Origin: Massilia sp. Root351
GTDB lineage: Bacteria > Pseudomonadota > Gammaproteobacteria > Burkholderiales > Burkholderiaceae_D
Assembly (NCBI RefSeq): GCF_001425045.1
Contig: NZ_LMDJ01000001.1
Location: 185,858 to 249,857, forward strand
Direction: 5' to 3'
Length of the DNA stretch: 64,000 nucleotides
The notes under the pieces are model-generated. The model ran no database searches and had not been told where the DNA came from. It saw nothing but the letters and a program-made list of their open reading frames with translations. The position numbers were made by a program, and so were the translations under genes. Each line of letters opens with the position of its first letter. The stretch's first letter is position 1. Positions 1 to 9,436 of the stretch are shown in pieces.

Positions 1-522
1 AAGGCGCACGGTGCGCAGATCGATATCCGTCCCTTCGATCTGGGCAAGGTGTTTGGCGTGTCCGGCGGCCTGCCGCTGGCCAAGCGCGCCCCGCAGCGCC
101 AGGCTTACCGCCTGGTGGAGCTGGCGCGCTGGTCCACCTTCCTCGGCGTGCCGATGAACGTGCAGCCCAGGTTCTTCCCGGTGTCGCCGGATGCGGCGGC
201 CAAACTGATCATCGCCGCGCGCCTGACGCACGGCGTGGACACGGCGCTGCAGCTGTCGGGCGCCATCATGCGCGGCCTGTGGGCCGAGGAGCGCAACATC
301 GGCGACGAAGAGACGCTGGTGCAGATCGCGAACAGCTGCGGCCTGGATGGCCGCGCGCTGGTCAAATCGTCGGAGACGGCCAGCGTGCAGGCCGAGTACG
401 ACAAGAACACCGAGGAAGCCACCGCCGCCAATATATTCGGCTCGCCGTGGTACATCCTCGATGGTGAAAGTTTCTGGGGGCAGGACAGGCTCGATTTCCT
501 CGAGCGCGCACTGGCCCCCTGA
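1..522 (+). CDS. DsbA-family / 2-hydroxychromene-2-carboxylate isomerase-like protein, 5' truncated by window edge
   Basis: The frame is open from base 1, so the gene starts upstream; 173 C-terminal residues are present. The family has a thioredoxin-like fold with a helical insert (DsbA/kappa-GST clan). It contains glutathione-dependent HCCA isomerases of naphthalene catabolism and many paralogues of unknown substrate. The C-terminal signature FGSPWYILDGESFWGQ-DRL is typical. The N-terminal active-site region (Ser or Cys) lies outside the window, so isomerase and oxidoreductase activity cannot be told apart. No aromatic-degradation genes are nearby, so a housekeeping paralogue is more likely. 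An intrinsic terminator follows the stop codon. Confidence 0.8.
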   Translation, partial: KAHGAQIDIRPFDLGKVFGVSGGLPLAKRAPQRQAYRLVELARWSTFLGVPMNVQPRFFPVSPDAAAKLIIAARLTHGVDTALQLSGAIMRGLWAEERNIGDEETLVQIANSCGLDGRALVKSSETASVQAEYDKNTEEATAANIFGSPWYILDGESFWGQDRLDFLERALAP

Positions 523-529
523 AGTACAT

Positions 530-557
530 CGTTCCGCGCAGGCGGAACGTTTTTTTT
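530..557 (+). terminator. Intrinsic terminator after the isomerase-like gene
   Basis: A perfect 8-bp stem CGTTCCGC/GCGGAACG with a 4-nt loop is followed by eight T residues. It begins 7 bases after the stop codon at 520-522 and separates this gene from the methyltransferase starting at 579. Confidence 0.85.
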
Positions 558-578
558 AAACGGATAAAAGGTACCCCT

Positions 579-1784
579 ATGGCTTCCTATTTTTGCCCAT
601 GCCCGCGCGGCATGGAAGCGGCGCTGGCCGAAGAACTGACTGAAATCACGCAGCTGCCCGGCAGCACCCTGAAGGTGCACAACCAGGTGCCCGGCGGCGT
701 GCATTGCTCCGGCGCGCTGGAAGACGCCTACCGCGTCAACCTGCATTCGCGCATCGCCTCGCGCGTGCTGATGCGCATGGCCGCCGGCGGCTACAAGAAC
801 GAGAACGACATCTACGACTTGACCCTGGCGCAGCCGTGGGAAGAATGGTTCGGCGTCGACCACACCATCCGCGTCGATGTGACGGCCGTGAAGTCGCCCT
901 TGAAGAGCCTGGAATTCACCACGCTGAAGATCAAGGACGCGATCTGCGACCGCTACCGCGACATGTACGGTTCGCGCCCGTCGGTGAACACGCGCGAACC
1001 GGACATGCGCATCGTCGGTTTCCTGGACGCGCACCAGTACATCGTCTACCTGGATACCTCGGGCGAAGCGCTGTTCAAGCGCGGCTGGCGCGACGAAACG
1101 GGCGACGCGCCGCTGCGCGAAAACCTGGCCGCCGGCCTGCTGCGCGTCTCCGGCTGGAAGCCGGGCACGCCGCTGTTCGATCCGATGTGCGGCTCCGGCA
1201 CCATCCTGTGCGAAGCGGCGCAGATGGTGCAGGGCATTCCGCCCGGCGCGCGCCGCCGTTTCGCGTTCGAGAAGTTCCACGACTTCCAGCCTGCGGTCTG
1301 GGCCGACATGAAGAACGCCATCAAGCCTAACCCGCTGCCGTCCGAACCGACCATTTTCGGCTCCGACATTTCGGGCGACATGGTGGCCATGACGCGCCAC
1401 AACCTGAAGTGCGCCGGCATCATGTTCGACATTCCGCTCAAGCAGATCGAGGCGCAGGAAGTGAAGGCGCCGACCGAGCAGCCGGGCATCCTGCTGACCA
1501 ACCCGCCGTACGGCGAACGCATCGGCGTGCGCGGCGACAGTAGCCTGCCGGAAGACGAACTGGCGACCTCGTTCTACTCGGCCTTCGGCACCACGCTCAA
1601 GCAGCGCTTCGCCGGCTGGACCGCCTTCCTGTTCACTGCCGACCTGGGCCTGCCCAAGCTGCTGCGGTTGAAGGAAGCGCGCAAGACGCCGTTCTTCAAC
1701 GGCGCGCTGGAATGCCGTCTGTTCCGCTTCGACATGGTGGCCGGCTACAACCGCCGCGAAGAAGCCAAGCCGAAAGCACAATAA
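579..1784 (+). CDS. THUMP-domain class I SAM-dependent RNA methyltransferase (RlmL/YpsC-like)
   Basis: This 401-residue protein probably methylates guanine N2 in rRNA or tRNA, using SAM. The N-terminal third matches a THUMP RNA-binding region. The C-terminal part has the Rossmann motif DPMCGSGTILCEAA near residue 202 and the catalytic NPPYGER motif at about 308-314, characteristic of N2-guanine methyltransferases. It is about the length of Bacillus YpsC and of the N-terminal half of E. coli RlmL, and lacks the RlmK half. The ATG at 579 lies just after the preceding terminator. The family call is secure; the exact modified base is inferred. Confidence 0.88.
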   Translation: MASYFCPCPRGMEAALAEELTEITQLPGSTLKVHNQVPGGVHCSGALEDAYRVNLHSRIASRVLMRMAAGGYKNENDIYDLTLAQPWEEWFGVDHTIRVDVTAVKSPLKSLEFTTLKIKDAICDRYRDMYGSRPSVNTREPDMRIVGFLDAHQYIVYLDTSGEALFKRGWRDETGDAPLRENLAAGLLRVSGWKPGTPLFDPMCGSGTILCEAAQMVQGIPPGARRRFAFEKFHDFQPAVWADMKNAIKPNPLPSEPTIFGSDISGDMVAMTRHNLKCAGIMFDIPLKQIEAQEVKAPTEQPGILLTNPPYGERIGVRGDSSLPEDELATSFYSAFGTTLKQRFAGWTAFLFTADLGLPKLLRLKEARKTPFFNGALECRLFRFDMVAGYNRREEAKPKAQ

Positions 1785-1801
1785 GCATTACCCGCCGCGC
1801 A

Positions 1802-1820
1802 GGTCCGGCGATGCCGGACC
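1802..1820 (+). other. Perfect hairpin between methyltransferase and MFS genes
   Basis: GGTCCGGC-GAT-GCCGGACC forms a perfect 8-bp stem with a 3-nt loop, 18 bases after the stop codon. There is no T-tract, so it is not a classic terminator. It could be a Rho-region hairpin or stabilise the 3' end of the upstream transcript. Confidence 0.5.
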
Positions 1821-1841
1821 GGCGGCAGAACCGGACCTGAC

Positions 1842-3125
1842 ATGTTTCCTACGCCTCCCGCGAACCTCCCTCCCGATCCCGTCGCCGAGATCCCCCCGCC
1901 CGAACCGAGCCACGCCAAGCCGCTGAGCGCCTTCGCGCTGGCCATCGTGCTGGCGTCGCTGTCGATGCTGGGACCGTTCTCGATCGACGCCTACCTGCCG
2001 GCCTTCCCGAATATCCAGGCTTCGCTGCACGCCACGCCGCTGGAAGTGCAGCAAACCCTCACCGCCTACATGCTGGCCTTCGCCGCCATGGTGCTGTGGC
2101 ACGGCGCGCTGGCCGACGCCTTCGGGCGCCGCAACGTGGTGCTGGTGTCGCTGGTGCTGTTCGCCATCGGCACCATGGGCTGCGCCGCCGCACACTCGGT
2201 GCATTACCTGTGGTTCTTCCGCGTGCTGCAGGGCGTGTCGGCCGGGGCCGGCGTGGTGGTGGGGCGCGCCATCATCCGCGACCTGTACGCGGACGCGCCG
2301 GCCGCGCGCCTGCTGTCCATGGTCACCATGATCTTCTCGATCGCGCCGGCCATCGCGCCGGTACTGGGCGGCGTCATCGTCAAATACCTGGACTGGCGCG
2401 CCATCTTCCTGTTCCTGTTCATCTACACCGTGGGCCTGTTCCTGGTGTGCTACCGCCGCCTGCCCGAAACGCTGCCGCCCGGCCGGCGCCAGCCCTTCAA
2501 TCCGCGCTACCTGGCGCGCAACTACCGCACCATCTTGACGTCGCCGCTGTTCCACCTGAAGTCCGGCGTGGTGGCGTTCAACTTCGCCGGCCTGTTCGTC
2601 TACATCACGGCGGCGCCGGTGATGCTGCCGCGCCACCTCGGACTCGGACCGGACCAGTTCGGCTGGCTGTTCATTCCCGCCGTGAGCGGCATCTTCCTCG
2701 GCGCGCTGGCGGCCAACCGCATCGCCGGCAAGATGAGCTTCGCGCGCCAGATCGGCATCGGCTTCTGCTTCCTGATCGCGGCGGCCAGCGTCAACGTCAT
2801 CTACCATTGGTTCCAGCCGCCGTCGCTGCCGTGGAGCGTGGCGCCGCTGTTCTTCTACACCTTCGGCATGTCGGTGGTGGCGCCGGCGGCCACCTTGCTG
2901 GGACTGGATCTGTTCCCGCATATTCGTGGTACGGTAGCATCTTGCCAGTCATTCGCCACCACCTTGCTGGGCGCCGTGGTGGCCGGCGCCATCGCACCGG
3001 TGCTGTCGGACTCCGTGTTGTGGCTGGCATACGGGCAGTTGGCGTTCACCGTGACGGCGCTGGCATTGTGGTTGACGGCGCGCTATTACCGGAGCATGCT
3101 GTCAGCCCAACAGGCGGGCGGATAG
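1842..3125 (+). CDS. Bcr/CflA-family multidrug efflux MFS transporter
   Basis: A 427-residue inner-membrane transporter with twelve predicted hydrophobic segments. The motif GPFSIDAYLPAFP in the first helix is diagnostic of the Bcr/CflA (DHA1) drug:H+ antiporters. The loop 2-3 signature is ADAFGRRNVV, and VLGGVIVKYLDWRAIF resembles the antiporter motif C region. A proline-rich cytoplasmic leader of about 35 residues precedes helix 1 and is longer than in E. coli Bcr, so a start further downstream cannot be excluded. Substrate is unknown; bicyclomycin, sulfonamides and chloramphenicol are known for relatives. Confidence 0.88.
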   Translation: MFPTPPANLPPDPVAEIPPPEPSHAKPLSAFALAIVLASLSMLGPFSIDAYLPAFPNIQASLHATPLEVQQTLTAYMLAFAAMVLWHGALADAFGRRNVVLVSLVLFAIGTMGCAAAHSVHYLWFFRVLQGVSAGAGVVVGRAIIRDLYADAPAARLLSMVTMIFSIAPAIAPVLGGVIVKYLDWRAIFLFLFIYTVGLFLVCYRRLPETLPPGRRQPFNPRYLARNYRTILTSPLFHLKSGVVAFNFAGLFVYITAAPVMLPRHLGLGPDQFGWLFIPAVSGIFLGALAANRIAGKMSFARQIGIGFCFLIAAASVNVIYHWFQPPSLPWSVAPLFFYTFGMSVVAPAATLLGLDLFPHIRGTVASCQSFATTLLGAVVAGAIAPVLSDSVLWLAYGQLAFTVTALALWLTARYYRSMLSAQQAGG

Positions 3126-3314
3126 TTATCGGCAAGGAAGTGTGATAAGTTTAGGAAGAAATTTTAATTGCCGATAAGTTATCTAAGTTGTTTATGCTAC
3201 TATCGCTTTCCGAGTGCCTGATTTTTCTACAGTTTTCTACAGTTGGTTAAATATTAATGCGGTGGCGCCCTGCCGTTGAGCGCCTCTCAACTTCGATAAA
3301 GTTCCTTGGCGGCA
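3126..3314 (+). promoter_or_regulatory. AT-rich upstream region of the HDOD-kinase operon with a tandem 10-bp repeat
   Basis: This gap is markedly AT-richer than its surroundings. It contains TTGCCG (3168-3173) followed by TATGCT (3193-3198), a loose sigma70-like pair with a long 19-bp spacer. Two perfect adjacent copies of TTTTCTACAG lie at 3223-3242. The region most likely carries the operon promoter and perhaps a regulator site, but no element is strong enough to assign. Confidence 0.35.
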
Positions 3315-5486
3315 ATGCGTGATACGATGCATCAATCAGACCATGATATTCGCAATCGCTTGCTGATTGCCCGTCTGCCGGCCATGCCGCAGATACTCAT
3401 CAAGTTGATAGAGCACTTGCAGGCCGACGACGCCGGCATGCCGGAGCTGGCCGCGCTGATTGCCAAGGACGCCGGCATGACCAGCAAGATCCTGTCGGTC
3501 GCCAACAGTTCCGCCTACCACCGCAACAACCGCGCCGTGGGGCTGGAGCAGTCGCTGGTATCGCTCGGCACGGACATGATCAAGACGCTGGTCATCAGCG
3601 AATCGGTATTTCAGACATTTAACAGTTTCCCCCATTCCGGCAGCACCGACCTGCGCAGCTTCTGGAAAAGCTCGCTGACCACCGCCGTCATCGCGCGCGA
3701 CATCGCCAAGCAGCTCGAGTACCCGCACGCCGAAGAAGCCTACCTGGCCGGCCTGCTGCACAACGTCGGCCGCCTGGCGCTGCTGGCCACCGCGCCGAAA
3801 GAATACGCCTTCAACTTCACCGCGCGCGACGACGAAGACCTGTGCGCGGTGGAGCAGCGCACCCTGCAGATCACGCACTCCGAAGCGGGCGCCTGGCTGA
3901 TCGAGCGCTGGAACCTGGACTCCTTCCTGGCCGACAGCGTGCTGTACCACCACGAGCCGGTGGCGCGCCTGGAAGCGGCCCATCCGCTGATCCGCATCGT
4001 GCGCCTGGCGCACCTGCTGTGCAGCCATGAGGACGAGGACGAGGCCATTGAGGCGGCCGCCGGCCTGTGCGCCATCGGCAGCGACGCGCTGCACGTGATC
4101 TGCCACGCCGCCGCGCGCCAGGTGGAAAAGTCGGCCGCCTACCTCGGCATCGAACTGGCCGGCGCGGACGACATCGTGGCGCCGGTCGCCTACGCGCCGC
4201 CGCCGCCGGTGGACCCGGTGCAGCAGCGCCTGTCCGAGGAGGTGCGCAACATGGTGCTGGTGTCCGAAATGGGCCAGACCTTCGCGCGCCAGACCGGCGA
4301 GACCGGCATGCTGGAAGCGATGACGCGCTCGGCGCGCATCCTGTTCGACTTCGACAATACCGTGATCCTGCTGGAGAACCCCACCGGCCACGCCCTGGTG
4401 GGCATGGCGGCGGGCGAGCAGCAGCAGCGCCTGGCCGAATTCTCCATCCCGCTGGCCAAGGGCGGCACGGTAGCCGACGCCGCGCGCGAGCGCCGCGTGG
4501 CTTACCTGAGCCAGGCCGGGCAGGGTGCGGCGCCGGTCGGCATCTCGGAAGAGCAGCTGTTCCGCATCCTCGGCACCGAGAGTTTCGTGTGCGTGCCGCT
4601 GGTGGCCGGGCAGCGCTGCCTGGGCGTGCTGGTGGGCGGCGCTGCGGCCTGGCAGCTGCCTTCGTACCACAAGCGCGAGCGCTTCCTGCAGGCCTTCGGC
4701 AACCAGGCTGCCGCCGCGCTGGAAACCCAGCTCTCCGAACGCGGCCACGCGCGGCGCCAGATCGCCCACGTGGCCGAGGAATACCGCGAGGCCTCGCGCC
4801 GCGTGGTGCACGAGGTCAACAACCCGCTGTCCATCATCAAGAACTACCTGTCGGTGCTGGACACCAAGCTGGCGCGGCGCGAGCCGGTGGTGGGCGAGAT
4901 GTCCATCCTGAACGAGGAGATCGACCGGGTCGGCGCGCTGATCAACGGCCTGGCCGACCTGCAGCCGTCCGACGGCAACCGCGTGACCGACGTGGCGCGC
5001 GTGGTGGACGACGTGCTGCGCCTGTTCCGCGCCACCGACTTCGTGCCGGCCTCGGTGCAGATCCTGGTGCGCATGCAGGACGAGCCGGCCGAGATCGAGG
5101 GCGACGCCGACATCCTGAAACAGATCCTGGTCAACCTGGTCAAGAACGCGGTCGAAGCGCTGCCGGACGGCGGCCGGATAGAGATCGCCAACCGCGGCCA
5201 TGTGAACCGCGAGCGCAGGCTGTACCTGGAGCTGGTGATCGGCGACAATGGCCCCGGTTTGTCGACCGAGGTGCTGGCCAACCTGTTTACGCCGGTGCGC
5301 AGCAACAAGGAGGGCAAGCACCACGGCCTGGGCCTGTCTATCGTGCACAGCCTGGTCAAGAAGCTGGACGGCATGATCACCTGCCGCAGCGGCAAAGCCG
5401 GCACGACTTTTGAAATCCTGCTGCCCGTGAGGGGCGGCAACAACCTCACCGCCGGCGCGCAATCGCGGGCGATGGATTCTGTATGA
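3315..5486 (+). CDS. HDOD-GAF-histidine kinase hybrid sensor
   Basis: About 723 residues. An N-terminal HDOD domain (about 15-215) is related to HD phosphohydrolases but usually non-catalytic and used for signalling. A GAF-like sensor domain (about 315-480) follows. The kinase core has the H-box VVHEVNNPL (His near residue 499), N-box VNLVKNAVEAL, and glycine boxes DNGPGL and GLGLSIV. No membrane segment is visible, so the protein is probably cytosolic. Its stop overlaps the start of the downstream response regulator (ATGA), indicating coupled translation and a cognate pair. The start is uncertain: TTG 3306, ATG 3315 and ATG 3327 are in frame and none has a good ribosome site. Confidence 0.88.
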   Translation: MRDTMHQSDHDIRNRLLIARLPAMPQILIKLIEHLQADDAGMPELAALIAKDAGMTSKILSVANSSAYHRNNRAVGLEQSLVSLGTDMIKTLVISESVFQTFNSFPHSGSTDLRSFWKSSLTTAVIARDIAKQLEYPHAEEAYLAGLLHNVGRLALLATAPKEYAFNFTARDDEDLCAVEQRTLQITHSEAGAWLIERWNLDSFLADSVLYHHEPVARLEAAHPLIRIVRLAHLLCSHEDEDEAIEAAAGLCAIGSDALHVICHAAARQVEKSAAYLGIELAGADDIVAPVAYAPPPPVDPVQQRLSEEVRNMVLVSEMGQTFARQTGETGMLEAMTRSARILFDFDNTVILLENPTGHALVGMAAGEQQQRLAEFSIPLAKGGTVADAARERRVAYLSQAGQGAAPVGISEEQLFRILGTESFVCVPLVAGQRCLGVLVGGAAAWQLPSYHKRERFLQAFGNQAAAALETQLSERGHARRQIAHVAEEYREASRRVVHEVNNPLSIIKNYLSVLDTKLARREPVVGEMSILNEEIDRVGALINGLADLQPSDGNRVTDVARVVDDVLRLFRATDFVPASVQILVRMQDEPAEIEGDADILKQILVNLVKNAVEALPDGGRIEIANRGHVNRERRLYLELVIGDNGPGLSTEVLANLFTPVRSNKEGKHHGLGLSIVHSLVKKLDGMITCRSGKAGTTFEILLPVRGGNNLTAGAQSRAMDSV

Positions 5487-7768
5487 AAGACGCGATGAAC
5501 TCGCCCTACGCTGCCGGCGCCCAAACCCCGCTCCCGGCAACCGACGCCACGAGTGCAACCGCCGCCGTACCCCTGGCGAGCGATTTCTGTCCCCGCCTGC
5601 TGCTGGTGGATGACGAGCCACGCCTGCTGTCTTCCCTGTACGAACTGCTGCGCGACCGCGACTACCAGCTGGTGACCGCCACCTGCGGCAGCGAAGCGCT
5701 GGCCCAACTGACCAAAATGAAGTTCGACCTGGTGCTGCTGGACCTGCGCCTGCCCGACATGAGCGGGCACGAGATCATGGACTTCATGAACGGCAAGGGC
5801 ATCGACAGCGACGTGATCGTGATGAGCGGCGACGTCGGCATCGAAGCGGCGATCGGCGCGCTCAAGCGCGGCGCCTACGACTACCTGCGCAAGCCCTACA
5901 GCCGCGAAGAACTGCTCAAGACCGTGGAAAACGCGCTGGCGCAGCGCCGCCTGGCGGTGGACAACGAGCGCATCGCCGAGCGGCTGGAAACCTCCGAGCG
6001 CATGTACCGCAACCTGGTGGACAGCTCGCCGGACATCATCTACACGCTGAACCAGGATGGCCACTTTACCTTCGTCAACGACCGCGCCTACCAGCTGCTG
6101 GGCTTCACGCGCGAAGAACTGCTGGGACGGCACTACTCGGTGCTGATCCACGACGAGGACCTGGAGCGCGCGCGCTACGTGTTCAACGAGCGCGGCGGCG
6201 AACGCAGGGTCGATGAACGCACTTCGCGCAACGTCGAGCTGCGCCTGAAGTGCAAGGGCAACGGCATCGAGCGCACCTTCAGCAACACCTTGATGACGAT
6301 GCCGATGAACGCCATCGGCGTGCACACCCCGGAGCATGCGCGGCAGGAGCACTACGGCATCTACGGCGTGGCGCGCGACATCACCGACCGCAAGCGTGCC
6401 GAGGAAGTGATTTCCTACCAGGCCTACCACGACATCCTGACCGACCTGCCGAACCGCATGCTGTTCAAGGACCGCCTGGGCCTGGCGGTGATCCAGGCCA
6501 AGCGCAAGCTTACCGAACTGGCCGTGATGTTCGTCGACCTGGACCGCTTCAAGCTGGTCAACGACACGCTGGGCCACGTCAAGGGCGACGAGCTGCTGCA
6601 GCAGGCCGCGCTGCGGCTGAAGGAATGCCTGCGCAAGGGCGACACGCTGGCGCGCCAGGGCGGCGACGAATTCACCATCGTGCTGCCGGAGCTGCGCGAC
6701 CGGGGCGACGCCAAGGTGATTGCCGAGAAGTTCCTGGAAAGCCTGCAAAAGCCATTCGACCTGGACGGCCACCAGGTGCACATCTCGGCCTCGATCGGCA
6801 TTGCCGTGTATCCAAGCGACGGCGAGAGCATCGACGAGCTGCTGCGCCATGCCGACATCGCCATGTACCAGGTGAAAGCGCTGGGCAAGAACGGCCACAG
6901 CTTCTATCACAACTCCATGCTGGACATGTCGCACCAGAAGATCGCGCTGGAGCAGGCGCTGCGCCGCGCGCTGGAGCAGAACGAGCTGGAAATGTATTAC
7001 CAGCCGCAGATCGACGTGGCCACCGGCCGCATCATCGGCGCCGAGGGGCTGATGCGCTGGAACCATCCGCAGCGCGGCCTGCTGTCGGCCGGCGAGTTCC
7101 TGCCCTTCGCCGAAGAGAACGGCCTGATGCTGCCGATCTCGGACTGGATGCTGGGCGCGCTGTGCCGCGACCTGCTGCAGTGGAACGCGAACGGCGGCGA
7201 AGCGCTGCGCCTGTCGCTGAACCTGTCGCCGCAATACCTGGACCGGGGCGACTTCTTCGAGAAAATGCGCGGCGCGCTGACGCGCTACGGCATTTCGCCG
7301 GCGCAGATCGAGGTGGAGATCACCGAGAACATCTGCATCCGCAATCCGCTCTACGCCATCGAGCAGCTCAACAAGCTGTGCCAGCTGGGCGTGTCGGTGG
7401 CGATCGACGACTTCGGCACCGGCTATTCCTCGCTGTCCTATCTGCACCGCTTCCCTATCCACACCATCAAGATCGACCAGAGCTTCGTCAAGGAAATCCA
7501 CGACGAGCAGGGCCACTATCCGGTGATCCTGGCCATCATTTCGATCGCGCGCGGCCTCGGCCTGCACCTGGTGGCCGAAGGCGTGGAGACCGAGATCCAG
7601 GCGCGCTACCTGCAAGCCAACGGCTGCACCACCATGCAGGGCTACCTCTACCACCGGCCGATTTCGCTGACCAGCTTCATCGGCGTGCTGCAGCAGCAGG
7701 CGCCCGAGCATGCGCGCGCCGACGCGCTGGTCCAGCACGAAGCGGTCATCGCGGCCTTCCAGGCCTGA
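5483..7768 (+). CDS. Response regulator with PAS, GGDEF and EAL domains (c-di-GMP turnover)
   Basis: 761 residues: receiver (about 38-155, phospho-acceptor Asp87 in LVLLDLRLPDM), PAS (about 165-300), GGDEF (intact motif at 393-397) and EAL (written EGL at 521-523). EAL catalytic elements remain: NLSP, EITE, DDFGTGYSS, KIDQSF and VAEGVETE. The phosphodiesterase is therefore likely active, and the cyclase motif is also intact; the net direction cannot be read from sequence. ATGA overlap with the kinase gene makes it the probable phosphorylation target of that kinase. A proline/alanine-rich leader of about 35 residues precedes the receiver. Confidence 0.93.
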   Translation: MKDAMNSPYAAGAQTPLPATDATSATAAVPLASDFCPRLLLVDDEPRLLSSLYELLRDRDYQLVTATCGSEALAQLTKMKFDLVLLDLRLPDMSGHEIMDFMNGKGIDSDVIVMSGDVGIEAAIGALKRGAYDYLRKPYSREELLKTVENALAQRRLAVDNERIAERLETSERMYRNLVDSSPDIIYTLNQDGHFTFVNDRAYQLLGFTREELLGRHYSVLIHDEDLERARYVFNERGGERRVDERTSRNVELRLKCKGNGIERTFSNTLMTMPMNAIGVHTPEHARQEHYGIYGVARDITDRKRAEEVISYQAYHDILTDLPNRMLFKDRLGLAVIQAKRKLTELAVMFVDLDRFKLVNDTLGHVKGDELLQQAALRLKECLRKGDTLARQGGDEFTIVLPELRDRGDAKVIAEKFLESLQKPFDLDGHQVHISASIGIAVYPSDGESIDELLRHADIAMYQVKALGKNGHSFYHNSMLDMSHQKIALEQALRRALEQNELEMYYQPQIDVATGRIIGAEGLMRWNHPQRGLLSAGEFLPFAEENGLMLPISDWMLGALCRDLLQWNANGGEALRLSLNLSPQYLDRGDFFEKMRGALTRYGISPAQIEVEITENICIRNPLYAIEQLNKLCQLGVSVAIDDFGTGYSSLSYLHRFPIHTIKIDQSFVKEIHDEQGHYPVILAIISIARGLGLHLVAEGVETEIQARYLQANGCTTMQGYLYHRPISLTSFIGVLQQQAPEHARADALVQHEAVIAAFQA

Positions 7769-7784
7769 CGCGGCGGAACCGGCC

Positions 7785-9416
7785 ATGCAGAAATTTTCCG
7801 CCTCGGAAGCGCACGCCCCTGGCGCCGGCACCGGGCCGGAGAACTACACCGCCGAATTCCTGCGTGTGAAAGACCTGGCCGAGCGCGGCGTGGCCAACGC
7901 CCAGCACAGCCTGGGCTTCATGTACTTCAACGGCCAGGGCGTGGAACAGAGCTATGAGCTGGCCGTGGCCTGGTACCGCCAGGCCGCCAACGCGGGCCTG
8001 GAGCACGCGCAGTACAACCTGGGCGTGATGTGCCAGAAAGGGCAGGGCCTCAAGCAGGACCTGGCCGAGGCGGCGCGCTGGTACCAGCTGTCGGCCGAGC
8101 AGGGCTACGCCGCTGCGCAATACAACCTGGGCTGGATGTACGCCAAGGGCCATGGCCTGCAGCAGGATACGCAGCAGGCCATGCACTGGTTCAGCAAGGC
8201 CGCCGAGCAGGGCGACGCGGGTGCGCAGAACAACCTGGGCATGATGTACGACACCGGCAAGGGCGTGCCGCAGGACTTCAGGCAGGCCATCGCCTGGTAC
8301 CGCAAGGCGGCCGAGCAGGGCTACGCGCGCGCCCAGTTCAATCTCGGCCTGCGCTATGACAACGGGCAGGGCGTGGCCAAGGACGTGAACCAGGCCATGT
8401 CCTGGTACCGCAAGGCCGCCAAGCAGGGCTACGCGCCGGCGCAGTTCAACCTGGCGCTGCGCTACGACAAGGGCGACGGCGTGCCGCAGGACACCCAGCA
8501 GGCCATCCAGTGGTACCGCTGCGCGGCCGAGCAGGATCACGCCAGTTCGCAGTTCAACCTGGGCCTGATCTACGACAATGGCGGCGGCAGCGGAGCTGGC
8601 GAGCCTGTCCCGCGCGACGAGCAGAAGGCGCTGCACTGGTACCGCAAGGCCGCCGCGCTGGGCCATGCCGCTGCGCAGAACAACCTCGGTCTGCGCTACG
8701 ACCATGGCCAGGGCGTGCCGCAGGACTACGAACAGGCGCAGCACTGGTACCGCATGGCCGCCGAACAGGGCTACGCCGCCGCGCAATACCATCTTGGCCT
8801 GCTGTACGACAATGGCCACGGCGTGGTGCAGGATGTGCAGGAAGCCGTGTTCTGGTACCGCAAGGCAGCCGACCAGGGCCACCTGCGCGCGCAGTTCGAC
8901 CTCGGCCTGCGCTATGAAACGGGACGCGGCGTGCCGCAGGACGGGCGCAAGGCCATCGCCTGGTACCGCAAGGCGGCCGAGCAGGATTACGCGGCGGCGC
9001 AGTACAGCCTGGGCCAGCTGCTCGACAGCGACGACAGCCCGGCGCCGGACAGCGTGCAGGCCGGCCTGTGGTACCGCAAGGCGGCCGAGCAGGGCCACGC
9101 GCTGGCGCAGTTCGCGCTGGCGCTGCGCTACGACACCGGGCACGGGCTGCTGCGCGACTACGGCGAGGCGCTGGCCTGGTATCAGAAGGCGGCCGCGCAG
9201 GGGCATGCGCGCGCGCAGTTCAACGTGGGATTGATGTATTACAGCGGGCAGGGCACCGCGCCGGACATGGCGCAGGCATGGCTATGGCTGTCGATGGCCG
9301 ATCGCGGCGGCGTCAGCGCCGCCGCGCGCTATCTGCAAAACGCCGCCGGCCGCATGGACCCGCCCCAGCTGGCGCTGCTGCGCGAGCGCGTCGAGCTGTT
9401 GCCAGCACCGGCCTAG
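7785..9416 (+). CDS. Sel1-like repeat (TPR-like) protein
   Basis: 543 residues made almost entirely of about 13 Sel1-like repeats of 36 residues, each with the pattern AQ-N-LG-xxY and a WYRKAAEQG helix. Repeat 7 carries a short glycine-rich insertion (near 8578-8610). Such solenoids are protein-interaction scaffolds. No signal peptide is visible, so it is probably cytosolic. It begins 16 bases after the c-di-GMP regulator, suggesting it is an adaptor for that kinase/regulator pair. The start at ATG 7785 is preferred because the upstream in-frame extension lies inside the previous gene. Confidence 0.9.
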   Translation: MQKFSASEAHAPGAGTGPENYTAEFLRVKDLAERGVANAQHSLGFMYFNGQGVEQSYELAVAWYRQAANAGLEHAQYNLGVMCQKGQGLKQDLAEAARWYQLSAEQGYAAAQYNLGWMYAKGHGLQQDTQQAMHWFSKAAEQGDAGAQNNLGMMYDTGKGVPQDFRQAIAWYRKAAEQGYARAQFNLGLRYDNGQGVAKDVNQAMSWYRKAAKQGYAPAQFNLALRYDKGDGVPQDTQQAIQWYRCAAEQDHASSQFNLGLIYDNGGGSGAGEPVPRDEQKALHWYRKAAALGHAAAQNNLGLRYDHGQGVPQDYEQAQHWYRMAAEQGYAAAQYHLGLLYDNGHGVVQDVQEAVFWYRKAADQGHLRAQFDLGLRYETGRGVPQDGRKAIAWYRKAAEQDYAAAQYSLGQLLDSDDSPAPDSVQAGLWYRKAAEQGHALAQFALALRYDTGHGLLRDYGEALAWYQKAAAQGHARAQFNVGLMYYSGQGTAPDMAQAWLWLSMADRGGVSAAARYLQNAAGRMDPPQLALLRERVELLPAPA

Positions 9417-9436
9417 GCGCAGGCGGCTCCTGCGGG

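Noticed and set aside
4844..7831. 995-codon open frame on the minus strand
   Set aside because: Antisense shadow of the kinase and GGDEF-EAL genes; Arg/His/Gln-rich composition with no domain, typical of GC-rich codon bias.
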